Made by a program: the position numbers and the translations under genes. DNA of 64,000 nt, taken from contig NZ_MAEJ01000015.1 of assembly GCF_009933175.1 (NCBI RefSeq), forward strand, positions 62,001 through 126,000, written 5' to 3'. The notes beneath the pieces are model-generated. The model did no database searches. It had not been told where the DNA came from and saw only the letters and a list, made by a program, of their open reading frames with translations. The stretch is from Candidatus Enterococcus huntleyi (GTDB lineage Bacteria; Bacillota; Bacilli; Lactobacillales; Enterococcaceae). The number at the start of each line of letters is the position of its first letter. Positions within the stretch are counted from its first letter, which is position 1. This document shows positions 1 to 11,239 of this stretch, piece after piece.

Positions 1-3000
1 ACGGGTCCCAAACTCGGGAATTCCTAATGTCCCAGTTTTTGAATAAATTTGATCTTGCTCAACACCTAAAACTTCTGGTCCAGCAAATATTCGCATGACT
101 TCTGGATCATCTGTCGGAATCGTTTTTGGTTCAATCCCAGATAAATCCTGGAGCATCCGAATAACGGTTGGATCATCATGTCCTAGAATATCTAGTTTCA
201 AGATATTGTCGTGAATCGAATGGAAATCAAAGTGAGTCGTTTTCCATTCAGAATTTTGATCATCCGCTGGGTATTGAATTGGTGAAAAATCATACACATC
301 CATGTAGTCAGGAATAACAATAATCCCCCCCGGATGCTGCCCGGTTGTTCGTTTAACTCCAGTTGCACCCTTGGCTAGACGATCAATCTCAGCCGCTCTA
401 AAGTGCAGATTATTGTCTCGTTCATAGCCTTTAACGAATCCGTAAGCTGTCTTATCGGCAACTGTACCAATTGTACCCGCTCTAAAGACATAGTCTTCAC
501 CGAAAAGCACTTTCGTATAGTTATGGGCTTCGGCTTGGTAATCCCCCGAGAAGTTCAAATCAATATCGGGGACTTTATCGCCATGGAAGCCTAAGAAGGT
601 TTCAAAGGGAATATCGTGGCCATCTTTAAACAGACGAGCACCACAATTTGGACATTTTTTCTCTGGCATATCAAAGCCCGAACCATAAGAACCATCTTCA
701 TAAAACTCAGAATATTTACATTCAGGACAATGATAATGTGGCGCTAAAGGATTGACCTCGGTAATCCCAGTCATAGTCGCAACAAAGCTCGAACCAACCG
801 AACCCCGTGAACCAACCAAATAGCCATCCTCATTACTTTTATGCACAAGTTTCTGCGAAATCAAATAGATCACTGAGAAACCATTACCGATGATACTATC
901 TAACTCTTTTTTCAACCGTTTTTCGACGATATCAGGGAGTGGATCACCATACAGCTCTTTTGCGCGATTGTAGCTGAGATCTGTAATTTCTTGCTCTGAG
1001 CCAGGAATTTTCGGTGTATATAAATCATCTTTGACTGGTACAACTTCGTCACACATATCAGCAATTTTATTAGGATTGGTGACGACTAATTCCATCGCCA
1101 TCTCCTCACCCATGAATTGGAAGGCCGTCAGCATTTCATCAGTCGTTCTAAAATGAACAGCTGGTAAACTATGACGATTTAGCGGATTAGCCCCGCCCAT
1201 CGAATTCACAAGAATCTTGCGATAGATTGCATCTTCCTCATTCAAATAATGAGTATTACCTGTTGCGACAACAATTTTACCTAGTTCTTGGCCAATCTTC
1301 ACTAGATTTTTTATTATATCCTCTAAATCTTTGGTATTCTTCACTAACTCTTGTTCAATTAAGGGCGCATAGACCGCTTTTGGCATCACTTCAATATAAT
1401 CATAAAATTTTGCGCGGTTTTTGGCTTCTTCGACCCCTTTTTGCATCATCGCTTCAAAAATTTCACCCTTGTCACAGGCTGAACCGATTAAGAGACCGTC
1501 TCTTAATTTTGTTAGCTGTGAGCGAGGAATCCGCGGTACGCGCTCAAAATAATTGACATTGGACATCGAAATTAATTTGAACAGATTTTTCAAGCCAGCT
1601 TGCGTCTGAGCTAAAATAGTTACATGAAAGGGTCGCGCTCGTTTGTACGAATCGCCTTCACCAATATGCCTATTTAAATGATCATGATAAAACATTTCAT
1701 GATTTTCCATCGCTTCTTTAATGAATATCCAAGCCAAGTGGCCAGTCGCTTCCGCATCATAGACTGCCCGGTGATGTTGTTCTAAATTGACGCCAAATTT
1801 CTTAGACAACACACCTAAACCAAAGCGTTTAAATTGAGGATACAAATAACGAGCTAATTCTAACGTATCAATCACCGGATTAGGGGCTTCCGGAATGCCA
1901 TACTTCGCATAACTAGTATTTAAGAATCCCATATCAAATGACGCATTGTGGGCTACTAGAACATCTTCTCCGGCAAACTCGAGAAACATCCGTAAGACTT
2001 CTTCTTCTGATTTGGAGCCACGCACCATTTCATCAGTAATCCCCGTCAGATTGACCGTTGTATGAGAAAGTGGATGCCCAGGATCGATAAATTCATCAAA
2101 GGTTTCGATTACATTCCCTTTATGCATCTTGACTGCCGCCAATTCAATAATTGTGTCATACACGGCTGATAGTCCAGTGGTTTCCACGTCAAATACGATA
2201 TACGTGCTGTCAGTCAAGGAAACGTGCGCGTCATTATAGGCAATCGGCACCCCGTCATCCACGACATTCGCTTCCACGCCATAAAGAATCTTAACACCGG
2301 CTTTTTTCCCAGCACTATGGGCATCTGGGAACGATTGCGCCCCTGCATGATCCGTGATTGCAATCGCCTTATGGCCCCATTTTCCAGCCTGTGCGACAAA
2401 ATCACCAATATGATTCGTAGCATCCATGGTACTCATATTACTGTGCAAATGAAGTTCTACACGTTTTTGCCCTTCTGGCGCATAATCTTTTCGAGGGGCA
2501 TGTTTGACTTCAACAATATCTTGCCCATTCATTACTAAGTCACGCATGAATGTATCTTCTTGGACGCTTCCTCGAACCTTCAACCAACTACCCTTAGTAA
2601 TTGCATCAAAAACTTGTTCATCCTTCTCACCATTTGAAAACTTCTTAACGATGAATGAAGAAGTATAATCGGTAATTTTGACAATTAAAATTTTACGTTT
2701 AGAACGCAACTCGCGTACTTCCGTATCAAAAACGTAGCCTTCAATCGTTACCCGACGCTCTTCTTCAATAATATTAGCCATAGGGGTCACCGGTTCATCG
2801 GCCGGAATATTTCGCCCTAATTGAATTGGACCAGATAAAGCTGGCGCTTGTTCTTTTCGTTCTTTTTTCTGCTGTTCATGCGTCGCCAAATTCTCAGCTG
2901 CTTGTTGCATAAAAGCTTGTTCTTGTTCCTGTTTGCGTTCTTCAAACTGCTTCAAAACCAGCTCAGCTTTTTGTTCATCCATCTCAGCTTCCATGCGGAA

Positions 3001-3474
3001 TTTAGAAAACCCATAGGATTGATACAAGCCTTCAATTAATGGAAAAGATTGTTGTTTAAGGTAAGGAATGACCGCCGCATTCTCAACCGCCAAGACAATT
3101 TTCTGATCCTTCATCACAGGCACTTGGCTTTTCAAGACCTGTTGCGTCAGTGGCGTATCACACGCTTGATTTTGTAATGCTATTGCCCAATAATCTTGTA
3201 ATAGACCTTCATCAAAGCTGCTATCCTCAGCCAATATATTTAATTTCGTTCCAGCAATCTCTTTGAAAGCTAACGCCATTTTCTGCGTCAATGAACGATA
3301 AAGTAACGCTGGTAAGATTGTTGGTACTCGCAAGGTAAATTCCCAAACCTTTGACTGGCGATGAACCACGACTTGCTCTAATTCACCCTTTATTAGTAAG
3401 GGATTGTTTCGTTCTTCTTCATTTAGTTGAATTTGCTCCACTAATTTTTCAAATAAGTCACGTTTTTCTGACAA
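1..3474 (-). CDS. polC: DNA polymerase III PolC (3' part of gene outside window)
   Basis: Gram-positive replicative polymerase with built-in proofreading. The frame is open to the window edge, so 1158 codons are seen of the roughly 1430–1450 usual for PolC and the C-terminal part is missing. In order one sees an N-terminal domain, an OB/PHP segment with [13 protein letters not shown], a DEDD exonuclease inserted in the PHP domain ([13 protein letters not shown], near residue 425), the PHP remainder, then the polymerase palm with CPEC...CPNC zinc ligands and catalytic DIDLNF. The start chosen is TTG at 3474, giving [11 protein letters not shown]. It has GGGAG about 9 nt upstream, and the nearby ATG at 3481 is out of frame. 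It lies downstream of proS behind a terminator-like hairpin, so it probably has its own promoter as well. Confidence 0.96.
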   Translation of the reverse strand, partial: MSEKRDLFEKLVEQIQLNEEERNNPLLIKGELEQVVVHRQSKVWEFTLRVPTILPALLYRSLTQKMALAFKEIAGTKLNILAEDSSFDEGLLQDYWAIALQNQACDTPLTQQVLKSQVPVMKDQKIVLAVENAAVIPYLKQQSFPLIEGLYQSYGFSKFRMEAEMDEQKAELVLKQFEERKQEQEQAFMQQAAENLATHEQQKKERKEQAPALSGPIQLGRNIPADEPVTPMANIIEEERRVTIEGYVFDTEVRELRSKRKILIVKITDYTSSFIVKKFSNGEKDEQVFDAITKGSWLKVRGSVQEDTFMRDLVMNGQDIVEVKHAPRKDYAPEGQKRVELHLHSNMSTMDATNHIGDFVAQAGKWGHKAIAITDHAGAQSFPDAHSAGKKAGVKILYGVEANVVDDGVPIAYNDAHVSLTDSTYIVFDVETTGLSAVYDTIIELAAVKMHKGNVIETFDEFIDPGHPLSHTTVNLTGITDEMVRGSKSEEEVLRMFLEFAGEDVLVAHNASFDMGFLNTSYAKYGIPEAPNPVIDTLELARYLYPQFKRFGLGVLSKKFGVNLEQHHRAVYDAEATGHLAWIFIKEAMENHEMFYHDHLNRHIGEGDSYKRARPFHVTILAQTQAGLKNLFKLISMSNVNYFERVPRIPRSQLTKLRDGLLIGSACDKGEIFEAMMQKGVEEAKNRAKFYDYIEVMPKAVYAPLIEQELVKNTKDLEDIIKNLVKIGQELGKIVVATGNTHYLNEEDAIYRKILVNSMGGANPLNRHSLPAVHFRTTDEMLTAFQFMGEEMAMELVVTNPNKIADMCDEVVPVKDDLYTPKIPGSEQEITDLSYNRAKELYGDPLPDIVEKRLKKELDSIIGNGFSVIYLISQKLVHKSNEDGYLVGSRGSVGSSFVATMTGITEVNPLAPHYHCPECKYSEFYEDGSYGSGFDMPEKKCPNCGARLFKDGHDIPFETFLGFHGDKVPDIDLNFSGDYQAEAHNYTKVLFGEDYVFRAGTIGTVADKTAYGFVKGYERDNNLHFRAAEIDRLAKGATGVKRTTGQHPGGIIVIPDYMDVYDFSPIQYPADDQNSEWKTTHFDFHSIHDNILKLDILGHDDPTVIRMLQDLSGIEPKTIPTDDPEVMRIFAGPEVLGVEQDQIYSKTGTLGIPEFGTR

Positions 3475-3703
3475 GAAACATTACTCCCTCTCTTATTTCT
3501 AGTTGCAGTTTTTTTACATAGAACATTCGTAAATTGACTGCTTCCTTCAGCACTATTAAGTATACCGTTTTTCAACAAATTTTTCATTAAAACTTTACCT
3601 TAAATTAACTCCGAAATTAGCCATCCTTCGATTTCACTGACTAGCAGAAGCTTGGCTCAAGCTTACAGACTTCAGAAATTCTAGCTGTTTCTATACAAAA
3701 AGA

Positions 3704-3724
3704 TTGGCATAATTATCATGCCAA
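3704..3724 (-). terminator. Terminator after proS
   Basis: Seven-bp stem TTGGCAT/ATGCCAA with loop AATTATC. Read on the minus strand it is followed by a U-rich tract, and it lies about 45 nt after the proS stop. The rest of the 3475–3767 gap shows nothing recognisable beyond the polC ribosome binding site. Confidence 0.7.
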
Positions 3725-3767
3725 CCTTTTCTTCTTTTTATTTATTATACTAAAAATCTAAGCCAAT

Positions 3768-5534
<1,767 letters not shown>

Positions 5535-5562
5535 CTAACAAACTTATACAACTATCTATACA

Positions 5563-6831
5563 TCAAAAAAAGAAGCGCTGGATATCATTCCATGTTACAA
5601 GAACCATCAAGACCATCAGTAACCCAAAACCGATGAACGTCAAAATCCCTTCTTTTTCTTGACTCAACGGCTTGCCTCGTACGCCCTCAAGAACATTTAA
5701 GACTAATTTACCGCCATCTAAAGCTGGAATTGGTATTAAATTGATAATCCCCAGATTCATTGACAACATTGCCATCAAAGCAATGACCGTCGTCAGCCCT
5801 GCATCTGCTGCTTGTGAAGACATTTGGAACATCATCACCGGACCGCCTAATTTATTTAGACTAAAACCAGTAAAGAGCGAGCCTAAAGCTTTAAAAATTC
5901 TCAACGAACTATCAACGGCTTCGGTTACGCCACCAAAAATTTTATCTGTTAAACCCGTTTTCATCGGTACCGAAATATCAAGCTTTCCGACTGTTTGATT
6001 CCCAGATTTTTCAGCTCTAGGAGTCACCGTCATCTCAAGTGTTTGGCCGTTGCGATTCACTACAAAATCCAAATCCTTCTCAGGATTTTCTGAGACAGTC
6101 ATCGCTAGGTCTTCCCATGTAGCAATCCTTTTGCCATCGATTGACACGACTTTATCGGCTGTTTGTAAGCCAGCTTTTTCAGCCACGCCATCTGCTATAA
6201 CAGAGCCCAGCTGATTGGTGTCAGTGATCGGAGTGCCCCCACGCATAAAAGCTAATAGGACAAATAATAAAATAGCTAAGATGAAGTTATTCATTGGACC
6301 AGCAAAATTGGTTAGCATTCTTTGCCACAATTTTGCCGATTGAAATTGAACATCTGTCGGCGCAATGCGAATCTCTGTCCCATCTGCTTCAATGATAGTG
6401 GCATCATGTAAGACTGGGTAAGTGATTGCCTCAGACTCATCACCATTTACAAATCCCGTAATCGTTAATTCATCCTCTAAGTCGTGACGAACTAACTCCA
6501 TCGGAATACTGTTTGTTAATTGAATCTTTTTGCTAGTATTAATTTTTGTGACTGCCCCATCGGCATTTAATTCGACTGAGAGCGGTAAGCCAGGTGGCAA
6601 TTCAGCCTCTTCTTCCCCCATACCGGCCATGCGTACATAGCCACCAATCGGTAATAAGCGTAAGGTGTAAGTGGTCCCGTCTTTGGCTTGATGGGCAATT
6701 AATTTTGGCCCCATACCAATCGCAAATTCACGCACTAATATACCTGATCGTTTGGCGAAGAAGAAATGCCCAAATTCGTGGACAATCACTAATACACCAA
6801 AAACGATAATAAAGGTAATTATTGTCTTCAT
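5563..6831 (-). CDS. rseP: Site-2 intramembrane zinc protease RseP (Eep in enterococci)
   Basis: Membrane metalloprotease that cleaves transmembrane substrates such as anti-sigma factors. In enterococci the orthologue Eep also processes signal-peptide remnants into sex pheromones (established for E. faecalis). The zinc motif HEFGH lies in TM1 (residues 18–22), one PDZ domain in the middle (about 205–285), and the second metal-binding motif with LDGG near residue 372 is followed by the last TM helix. 422 aa is the usual length. GGAAGG precedes the ATG. First gene of the rseP–proS unit, with a promoter candidate upstream. Confidence 0.95.
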   Translation of the reverse strand: MKTIITFIIVFGVLVIVHEFGHFFFAKRSGILVREFAIGMGPKLIAHQAKDGTTYTLRLLPIGGYVRMAGMGEEEAELPPGLPLSVELNADGAVTKINTSKKIQLTNSIPMELVRHDLEDELTITGFVNGDESEAITYPVLHDATIIEADGTEIRIAPTDVQFQSAKLWQRMLTNFAGPMNNFILAILLFVLLAFMRGGTPITDTNQLGSVIADGVAEKAGLQTADKVVSIDGKRIATWEDLAMTVSENPEKDLDFVVNRNGQTLEMTVTPRAEKSGNQTVGKLDISVPMKTGLTDKIFGGVTEAVDSSLRIFKALGSLFTGFSLNKLGGPVMMFQMSSQAADAGLTTVIALMAMLSMNLGIINLIPIPALDGGKLVLNVLEGVRGKPLSQEKEGILTFIGFGLLMVLMVLVTWNDIQRFFF

Positions 6832-6922
6832 TTATTTTCCTTCCTTTTCTGTAAATATTATTTTTCAAAAATCATGACCTATGAAATGAATTATCTGAAA
6901 ATTATTATATAAAACACCCCTC

Positions 6923-6952
6923 ATTTTATCATAACTCACATAAAATCGCCAA
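6923..6952 (-). promoter_or_regulatory. Candidate promoter for rseP–proS
   Basis: On the minus strand a -35 TTGGCG, 18-bp spacer and -10 TAAAAT preceded by TGA (extended -10). It is about 90 nt upstream of rseP and downstream of the cdsA terminator, so rseP–proS can be transcribed independently of uppS–cdsA. Confidence 0.5.
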
Positions 6953-7031
6953 ATTGGCAATTCTACTAATATAAGTACACCAGTAGAATGCTATGCATAG
7001 AGCAATAATTGAACTGGAACATTGTTTATTC

Positions 7032-7068
7032 GAAAAAAGGGGGATGACAAGACTATTTGTCACTCCCC
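7032..7068 (-). terminator. Terminator after cdsA
   Basis: Hairpin with arms GGGGAGTGACAA / TTGTCATCCCC read on the minus strand, followed by a run of six T. It lies immediately after the cdsA stop codon. Confidence 0.8.
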
Positions 7069-7079
7069 TTTTCCCCTAT

Positions 7080-7880
7080 TTAAAATACGCCTAAAATATG
7101 CATCACTGGAAAAACAAATAATAAACTATCAAAGCGATCCAAAATTCCGCCATGACCTGGCAAGATATTTCCTGAATCTTTCACTCCATAATGCCGCTTG
7201 ATGGAAGATTCGACTAAATCACCGAATTGACCAACAATCGAGAAAATCACCGTTAAGCCCAACATCACTACTGCACTATACGAAAAGAATTCAGCTCGCG
7301 GGTAAATGAATAAATAAATAGCTGCAACAACGACAGCACTAGCAATCCCACCTAATGCTCCTTCAATTGTTTTGTTCGGTGAAACTTCTGGCCAAAGCTT
7401 TCTCTGACCATATTTGCGCCCCACCATATAGGCGCCAATATCTGTTGCCCAGACAACAAATAATGCAAATAATAACACTTCTAGTCCGGCAATTCGAGCA
7501 TTCACAAAGTTTTGGAAACCGACACCTACGTATAAACTGACAATCACTGGAAATCCAGCTTCATCTATCGAATAGGTATTTTTTGAGAAAACACAAATCC
7601 CTAAAGTAATCAGGACAATTAAGTAGTACAATAGAAAGCTATCCGTTTTTTCTGGTAAAAAAGGCAGTAAATCATTGACTGGTAAAACCAAAATAACTGC
7701 ACCAACAGAAGCTAAGACTCCTTCTAAACTCGCAATAGTTAAGCCTTTCATTCGAAATAGCTCGTAGACCCCTACAACAGATAATACTGCAGCTGATAGC
7801 TGCAAAATTAAGCCGCCCACCCAAATAATGGGAATAAAGATAATCAGGGCAACAACCGCCGTAATCACTCGTTGTTTCAC
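7080..7880 (-). CDS. cdsA: Phosphatidate cytidylyltransferase (CDP-diglyceride synthase)
   Basis: Membrane enzyme converting phosphatidic acid and CTP to CDP-diacylglycerol, precursor of phosphatidylglycerol and cardiolipin. 266 aa, largely hydrophobic with several TM helices. The C-terminal CTP-transferase signature is visible (SPNKTIEGALGG, then GDLVESSIKRHYGVKDSG and LPGHGGILDRFDS). The GTG start at 7880 is preferred: AGGAGG lies 7 nt before it and the protein begins MKQRVITAVV as in the family. A longer frame would overlap uppS and lacks such a site. It is 29 nt downstream of uppS, so the two are cotranscribed. Confidence 0.96.
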   Translation of the reverse strand: MKQRVITAVVALIIFIPIIWVGGLILQLSAAVLSVVGVYELFRMKGLTIASLEGVLASVGAVILVLPVNDLLPFLPEKTDSFLLYYLIVLITLGICVFSKNTYSIDEAGFPVIVSLYVGVGFQNFVNARIAGLEVLLFALFVVWATDIGAYMVGRKYGQRKLWPEVSPNKTIEGALGGIASAVVVAAIYLFIYPRAEFFSYSAVVMLGLTVIFSIVGQFGDLVESSIKRHYGVKDSGNILPGHGGILDRFDSLLFVFPVMHILGVF

Positions 7881-7909
7881 TATAGTTCCTCCTCTTAAAT
7901 CGTCTCTTT

Positions 7910-8701
7910 TTATGTCGTCTCTTTCAATCCGCCAAAGCGACGATCTCTGTTTTGAAACGAAGCAATCGCTGCTTCCAGTAAATTTGGCGTAAAATCGGGC
8001 CACAAAGCTTGTGTGAAAAATAATTCACTATAAGCAATCTGCCACAATAAGAAATTACTAATTCGTTCCTCACCACTTGTCCGAATAACTAGTTCTGGAT
8101 CCCTAAGATCCTTAGATAAAAAGTTCGTCATCAGATGGTCGGCAATCGTTTCTTCTGTAATTTCCGTTGATTGTAGCTGGTTGGTTTCAATTTCTTTGGC
8201 AATCTCTTGGACTGCCGTCACAATCTCAGCTCTACTGCCATAGTTCAGAGCAAAATTTAAGACCATTCCCGTATTATCTTTCGTCTGCTCAATCGCGTCT
8301 TTCACCGCTTTTTGAGTATGCTCAGGTAAAAGCTTCTTGTAGCCCATCACTTGAACTTTAACATTTTCCTCAATCAACTCTGGGACAAATACATCAAAAA
8401 AATCGACAGGAAGTTGCATCAAAAAATTGACTTCATCAGTCGGTCTTTTCCAATTTTCTGTAGAGAACGCATAGAGTGTTAATACTTTCACTCCAAGCTT
8501 TGATGCATGTTTGGTAATCCGCTTAACCGTTTCCATCCCTTCCTTATGCCCGGCAATTCTCGGAAGTCTACGATTTTGTGCCCAACGACCATTTCCATCC
8601 ATAATCACAGCGATATGCTTAGGAATAGGACCCTTCTCGTCAAATAGAAATTCAGCTTCTTCTTGTACGTACTTATTCTTTTGCGGAAAAAAACGTAGCA
8701 T
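7910..8701 (-). CDS. uppS: Undecaprenyl diphosphate synthase
   Basis: cis-Prenyltransferase that extends farnesyl-PP with isopentenyl-PP to the C55 carrier for peptidoglycan and teichoic acid assembly. 263 aa. The catalytic-site block HIAVIMDGNGRWA with catalytic Asp and NGRW is near residues 39–51, followed by HKEGMETVKRI and the C-terminal RTSGEERISNFLLWQ. ATG 8701 is chosen because AGGAGG sits 8 nt upstream. An in-frame ATG at 8728 lacks one. First gene of uppS–cdsA. Confidence 0.97.
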   Translation of the reverse strand: MLRFFPQKNKYVQEEAEFLFDEKGPIPKHIAVIMDGNGRWAQNRRLPRIAGHKEGMETVKRITKHASKLGVKVLTLYAFSTENWKRPTDEVNFLMQLPVDFFDVFVPELIEENVKVQVMGYKKLLPEHTQKAVKDAIEQTKDNTGMVLNFALNYGSRAEIVTAVQEIAKEIETNQLQSTEITEETIADHLMTNFLSKDLRDPELVIRTSGEERISNFLLWQIAYSELFFTQALWPDFTPNLLEAAIASFQNRDRRFGGLKETT

Positions 8702-8740
8702 TCTTTTTTCCTCCTCTTTCAAATTCAAGCTATCTAGAAT

Positions 8741-8746
8741 ATTATA
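8741..8746 (-). promoter_or_regulatory. -10 element for uppS–cdsA
   Basis: A perfect TATAAT on the minus strand 40 nt upstream of the uppS start. No good -35 hexamer is visible, so this is a partial promoter call. Confidence 0.4.
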
Positions 8747-8878
8747 GCAATAAGTTTTTTCATTTCCTATGTATTTTTGATTTTTTTTACGATTGTTTAC
8801 CGCATCTTAAAGATTTTCTGCCAAATCCGCCTAAAAGTACCTCTTGTGATGTGCCTGATCTCTTCTATATCGCAAAAA

Positions 8879-8956
8879 AGCTATCGGAGAGAACATGCGT
8901 GAATGGGTTGACCGATTAATCGATATCCTATCCTTCACACTAATTCTCCGATAGCT
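8879..8956 (-). terminator. Long-loop terminator after PASTA gene
   Basis: Perfect 12-bp stem AGCTATCGGAGA/TCTCCGATAGCT enclosing a loop of about 54 nt that itself contains shorter inverted repeats. On the minus strand it runs into TTTTTT. It lies 15 nt after the PASTA-protein stop. Confidence 0.8.
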
Positions 8957-8970
8957 CTTTTATCTTTTAT

Positions 8971-10563
8971 CTATTTATTCGTTTCTTCTGCTGTGTTATT
9001 CGCTTCATCCGACGGTGCTTCTGGTGCTGAACCGTCATCCCCCATATCGCCTCCGGTAGCAACTGGCGGCGCAACAGGTTGAAGATTACCTTTACTGATT
9101 CCAATATAAATATGGGCATCAATTGGGATAAACTCGCTAAAGCGGCTCATCTCGACAACTGTTCCTTTACTCTCAGATGAATCAACATAATACACTTCGT
9201 AAGTCACATAAGCGCCTTTTGATTCAAACGCTTCATAGAAAGTCTTCTGCAAATCGCCTTCAACTGTCTGTCCGCGTAAATCATTCATGTAAGGTTGACC
9301 TTCTGAATATAATACTTTGACATTTGGCAAGACGTCTTCTTCGTTATATTCTTTACCCGCTTCCACAGACTGACTGATAAATCGGCCATAAGGGACATCC
9401 GGGGTAAAGACACTTCGAATCTGAGCTGTTATTTTCGTTTGTAGCTGACTCGCTTCCTCAACGGTATATTGAGAGTAATCAGGGACAACAATCGCTTGCC
9501 CTTTTGAAACTTTGATTTTAAACGTATCATTCTTAGCAATCTTGGTGCCTTTAGCTGTTTCTTGAGAAAGGACCTTCTCCATCTCGACCGTATCTGAAAA
9601 TGCGGTCGCAGCTTCTAGCTTAACGCCATTTTTCGTCGCCCATTCTTGCACTTCTGCTTTATTTTTCCCTTTAAAGTCAGGAACCTCAATATTTTTTTCA
9701 AAAACTTCTTTTCCTTTTGAATAATAAACTTGTAGCTTATCTTTTCTAGCATACTCAGCAGGATCAAGGTCTTTATTAGAAAATTGAGATTTGATAAATA
9801 CGCCATCCTCAATCTTATCATTATATTCTTCGATCAAAGTAACATTTTCTGCCTTATTCTCGGCAATCCAATCACGGGCCGCCTCGACTGAGAAATCTTT
9901 AAATTCAGGTAAAGCAATTTTTTGCTCAGGATCAGGACCTAAGCTCGCTGTAATCACTAGCTCATTACCCTTTTTGATCTTTTTATCTTTGGCAACACTC
10001 TGCTTAATAATCACATTTGGTTCTGCCTCAAAATCGTAGATTTGATCAACCTTCAGCTTCACATCATTCTCAGAAGTCCAGGTTCTCGCTTCCGACAGTT
10101 CCTTTTTAGCAAAATCAGGAACCTTCACATGCGTCACTTGGTAGTAAACGGTGAAGAGTATCGCGCAAACAACCACCACAATACCAGCAATAATCCCATA
10201 TTTTTTAATTTGTTGCTTTTTATAGTCCGGATCTGTTTCGGTTTCTTCTTCCTGGAATCTGCGACGTGTTTGTTGTGCCTCTTCTTGTTGCTCCGCTGCT
10301 GATTGTACAGGATTCGTCGCTACATCTTCCTCTACCATTAAAGGTTCAACAAAAGGGACTGCAGATTCAGATTTTGGCTCTTCTTTTTTTGCTGATTTTT
10401 CTACTCTAGAAGTAGCCGTTTTCGTTACTTCATCAGGCTGAACTGTGCCTGACTGTGGTTCTTCGGGTGTCGTTTCTTCTGTTGAATCATCAGCTTTTTT
10501 CTTAGGATTCTTTGGTTCCCCACTATAATTACTGCTGGTGAAATTGGATAGAAAATCACTCAT
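8971..10563 (-). CDS. Membrane-anchored PASTA-repeat protein without kinase domain
   Basis: 530 aa. Residues 1–120 are a charged, low-complexity cytoplasmic segment rich in E, K, T and P. A TM helix follows at about 122–143 (YGIIAGIVVVVCAILFTVYY). Extracellular PASTA-like repeats run from about 146 to 500, each opening with a V/LPDF-type motif (KVPDFAKKE, ALPEFKDFS, EVPDFKGKN, VVPDYSQYT). The tail is rich in P, G, D and E. PASTA domains bind muropeptides or wall polymers in Stk/PrkC kinases and PBPs, but no kinase or transpeptidase is fused here. The start overlaps the upstream ABC ATPase stop by 8 nt, so expression is likely coupled. A role in an envelope-sensing ABC system is inference. Confidence 0.85.
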   Translation of the reverse strand: MSDFLSNFTSSNYSGEPKNPKKKADDSTEETTPEEPQSGTVQPDEVTKTATSRVEKSAKKEEPKSESAVPFVEPLMVEEDVATNPVQSAAEQQEEAQQTRRRFQEEETETDPDYKKQQIKKYGIIAGIVVVVCAILFTVYYQVTHVKVPDFAKKELSEARTWTSENDVKLKVDQIYDFEAEPNVIIKQSVAKDKKIKKGNELVITASLGPDPEQKIALPEFKDFSVEAARDWIAENKAENVTLIEEYNDKIEDGVFIKSQFSNKDLDPAEYARKDKLQVYYSKGKEVFEKNIEVPDFKGKNKAEVQEWATKNGVKLEAATAFSDTVEMEKVLSQETAKGTKIAKNDTFKIKVSKGQAIVVPDYSQYTVEEASQLQTKITAQIRSVFTPDVPYGRFISQSVEAGKEYNEEDVLPNVKVLYSEGQPYMNDLRGQTVEGDLQKTFYEAFESKGAYVTYEVYYVDSSESKGTVVEMSRFSEFIPIDAHIYIGISKGNLQPVAPPVATGGDMGDDGSAPEAPSDEANNTAEETNK

Positions 10564-11227
10564 GTTTCAACACACCTTTATGCAGATAGTACGGTTCATC
10601 TGATTGTTTAGCAATCTCGTTGGAGTGGGTCACAACGATGACACATTTTCCGTGTTCTTTTGCTAAGCGTTTGAAAATATCAACAATTTCTTGTTCCATC
10701 TCTTCATCTAAGTTTCCTGTCGGTTCATCTGCTAGGATAATATCAACGTTGGTCGCCAAAGCACGGGCAATCGCCACACGCTGTTGTTCTCCCCCAGAAA
10801 GCTGATTTACCATTCGATCGGCTTTATTTTTGGTAATCCCGATATAATCTAATAAATTATAGGCCACTTCCCGATGATTCTCAGGTAATTCGTTCTCCGT
10901 AATTGACATCGCAACTAGGACATTTTCAAGAGCTGTAAGATAGGGAACCAAATTATAACTTTGGAAAATAATACTTATCTCATTACGACGAAACTTTTCA
11001 TAGCCGATTTTTTTAATATCTTGACCATCCAATAAGATTTCTCCTTCTTTAGGTTCATCTAACGCGCTAATTAAAGAAAGAAAAGTTGTTTTTCCTGAGC
11101 CTGATTGACCTAAAATTGTGTAGAATTTCCCTTTTTCAAAAGAAATATTGGTATCTTTAAGGATGAATCGACGTTGGTCGCCATCCTGGTAAAAGTAACT
11201 TAAATTTTTCGTTTCTAACAGTGCCAT
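10556..11227 (-). CDS. ABC transporter ATPase (MacB/LolD type)
   Basis: 223-aa cytoplasmic ATPase. Walker [10 protein letters not shown] near residues 39–47, Q-loop [18 protein letters not shown], signature [15 protein letters not shown], Walker [16 protein letters not shown] and switch His VTHSNE are all intact. The family pairs with FtsX/MacB-type permeases in mechanotransmission or peptide-export/resistance modules. It lies 12 nt after the permease gene and overlaps the PASTA-protein gene by 8 nt, so all three form one operon. Confidence 0.92.
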   Translation of the reverse strand: MALLETKNLSYFYQDGDQRRFILKDTNISFEKGKFYTILGQSGSGKTTFLSLISALDEPKEGEILLDGQDIKKIGYEKFRRNEISIIFQSYNLVPYLTALENVLVAMSITENELPENHREVAYNLLDYIGITKNKADRMVNQLSGGEQQRVAIARALATNVDIILADEPTGNLDEEMEQEIVDIFKRLAKEHGKCVIVVTHSNEIAKQSDEPYYLHKGVLKHE

Positions 11228-11239
11228 GGGATTCCCTCC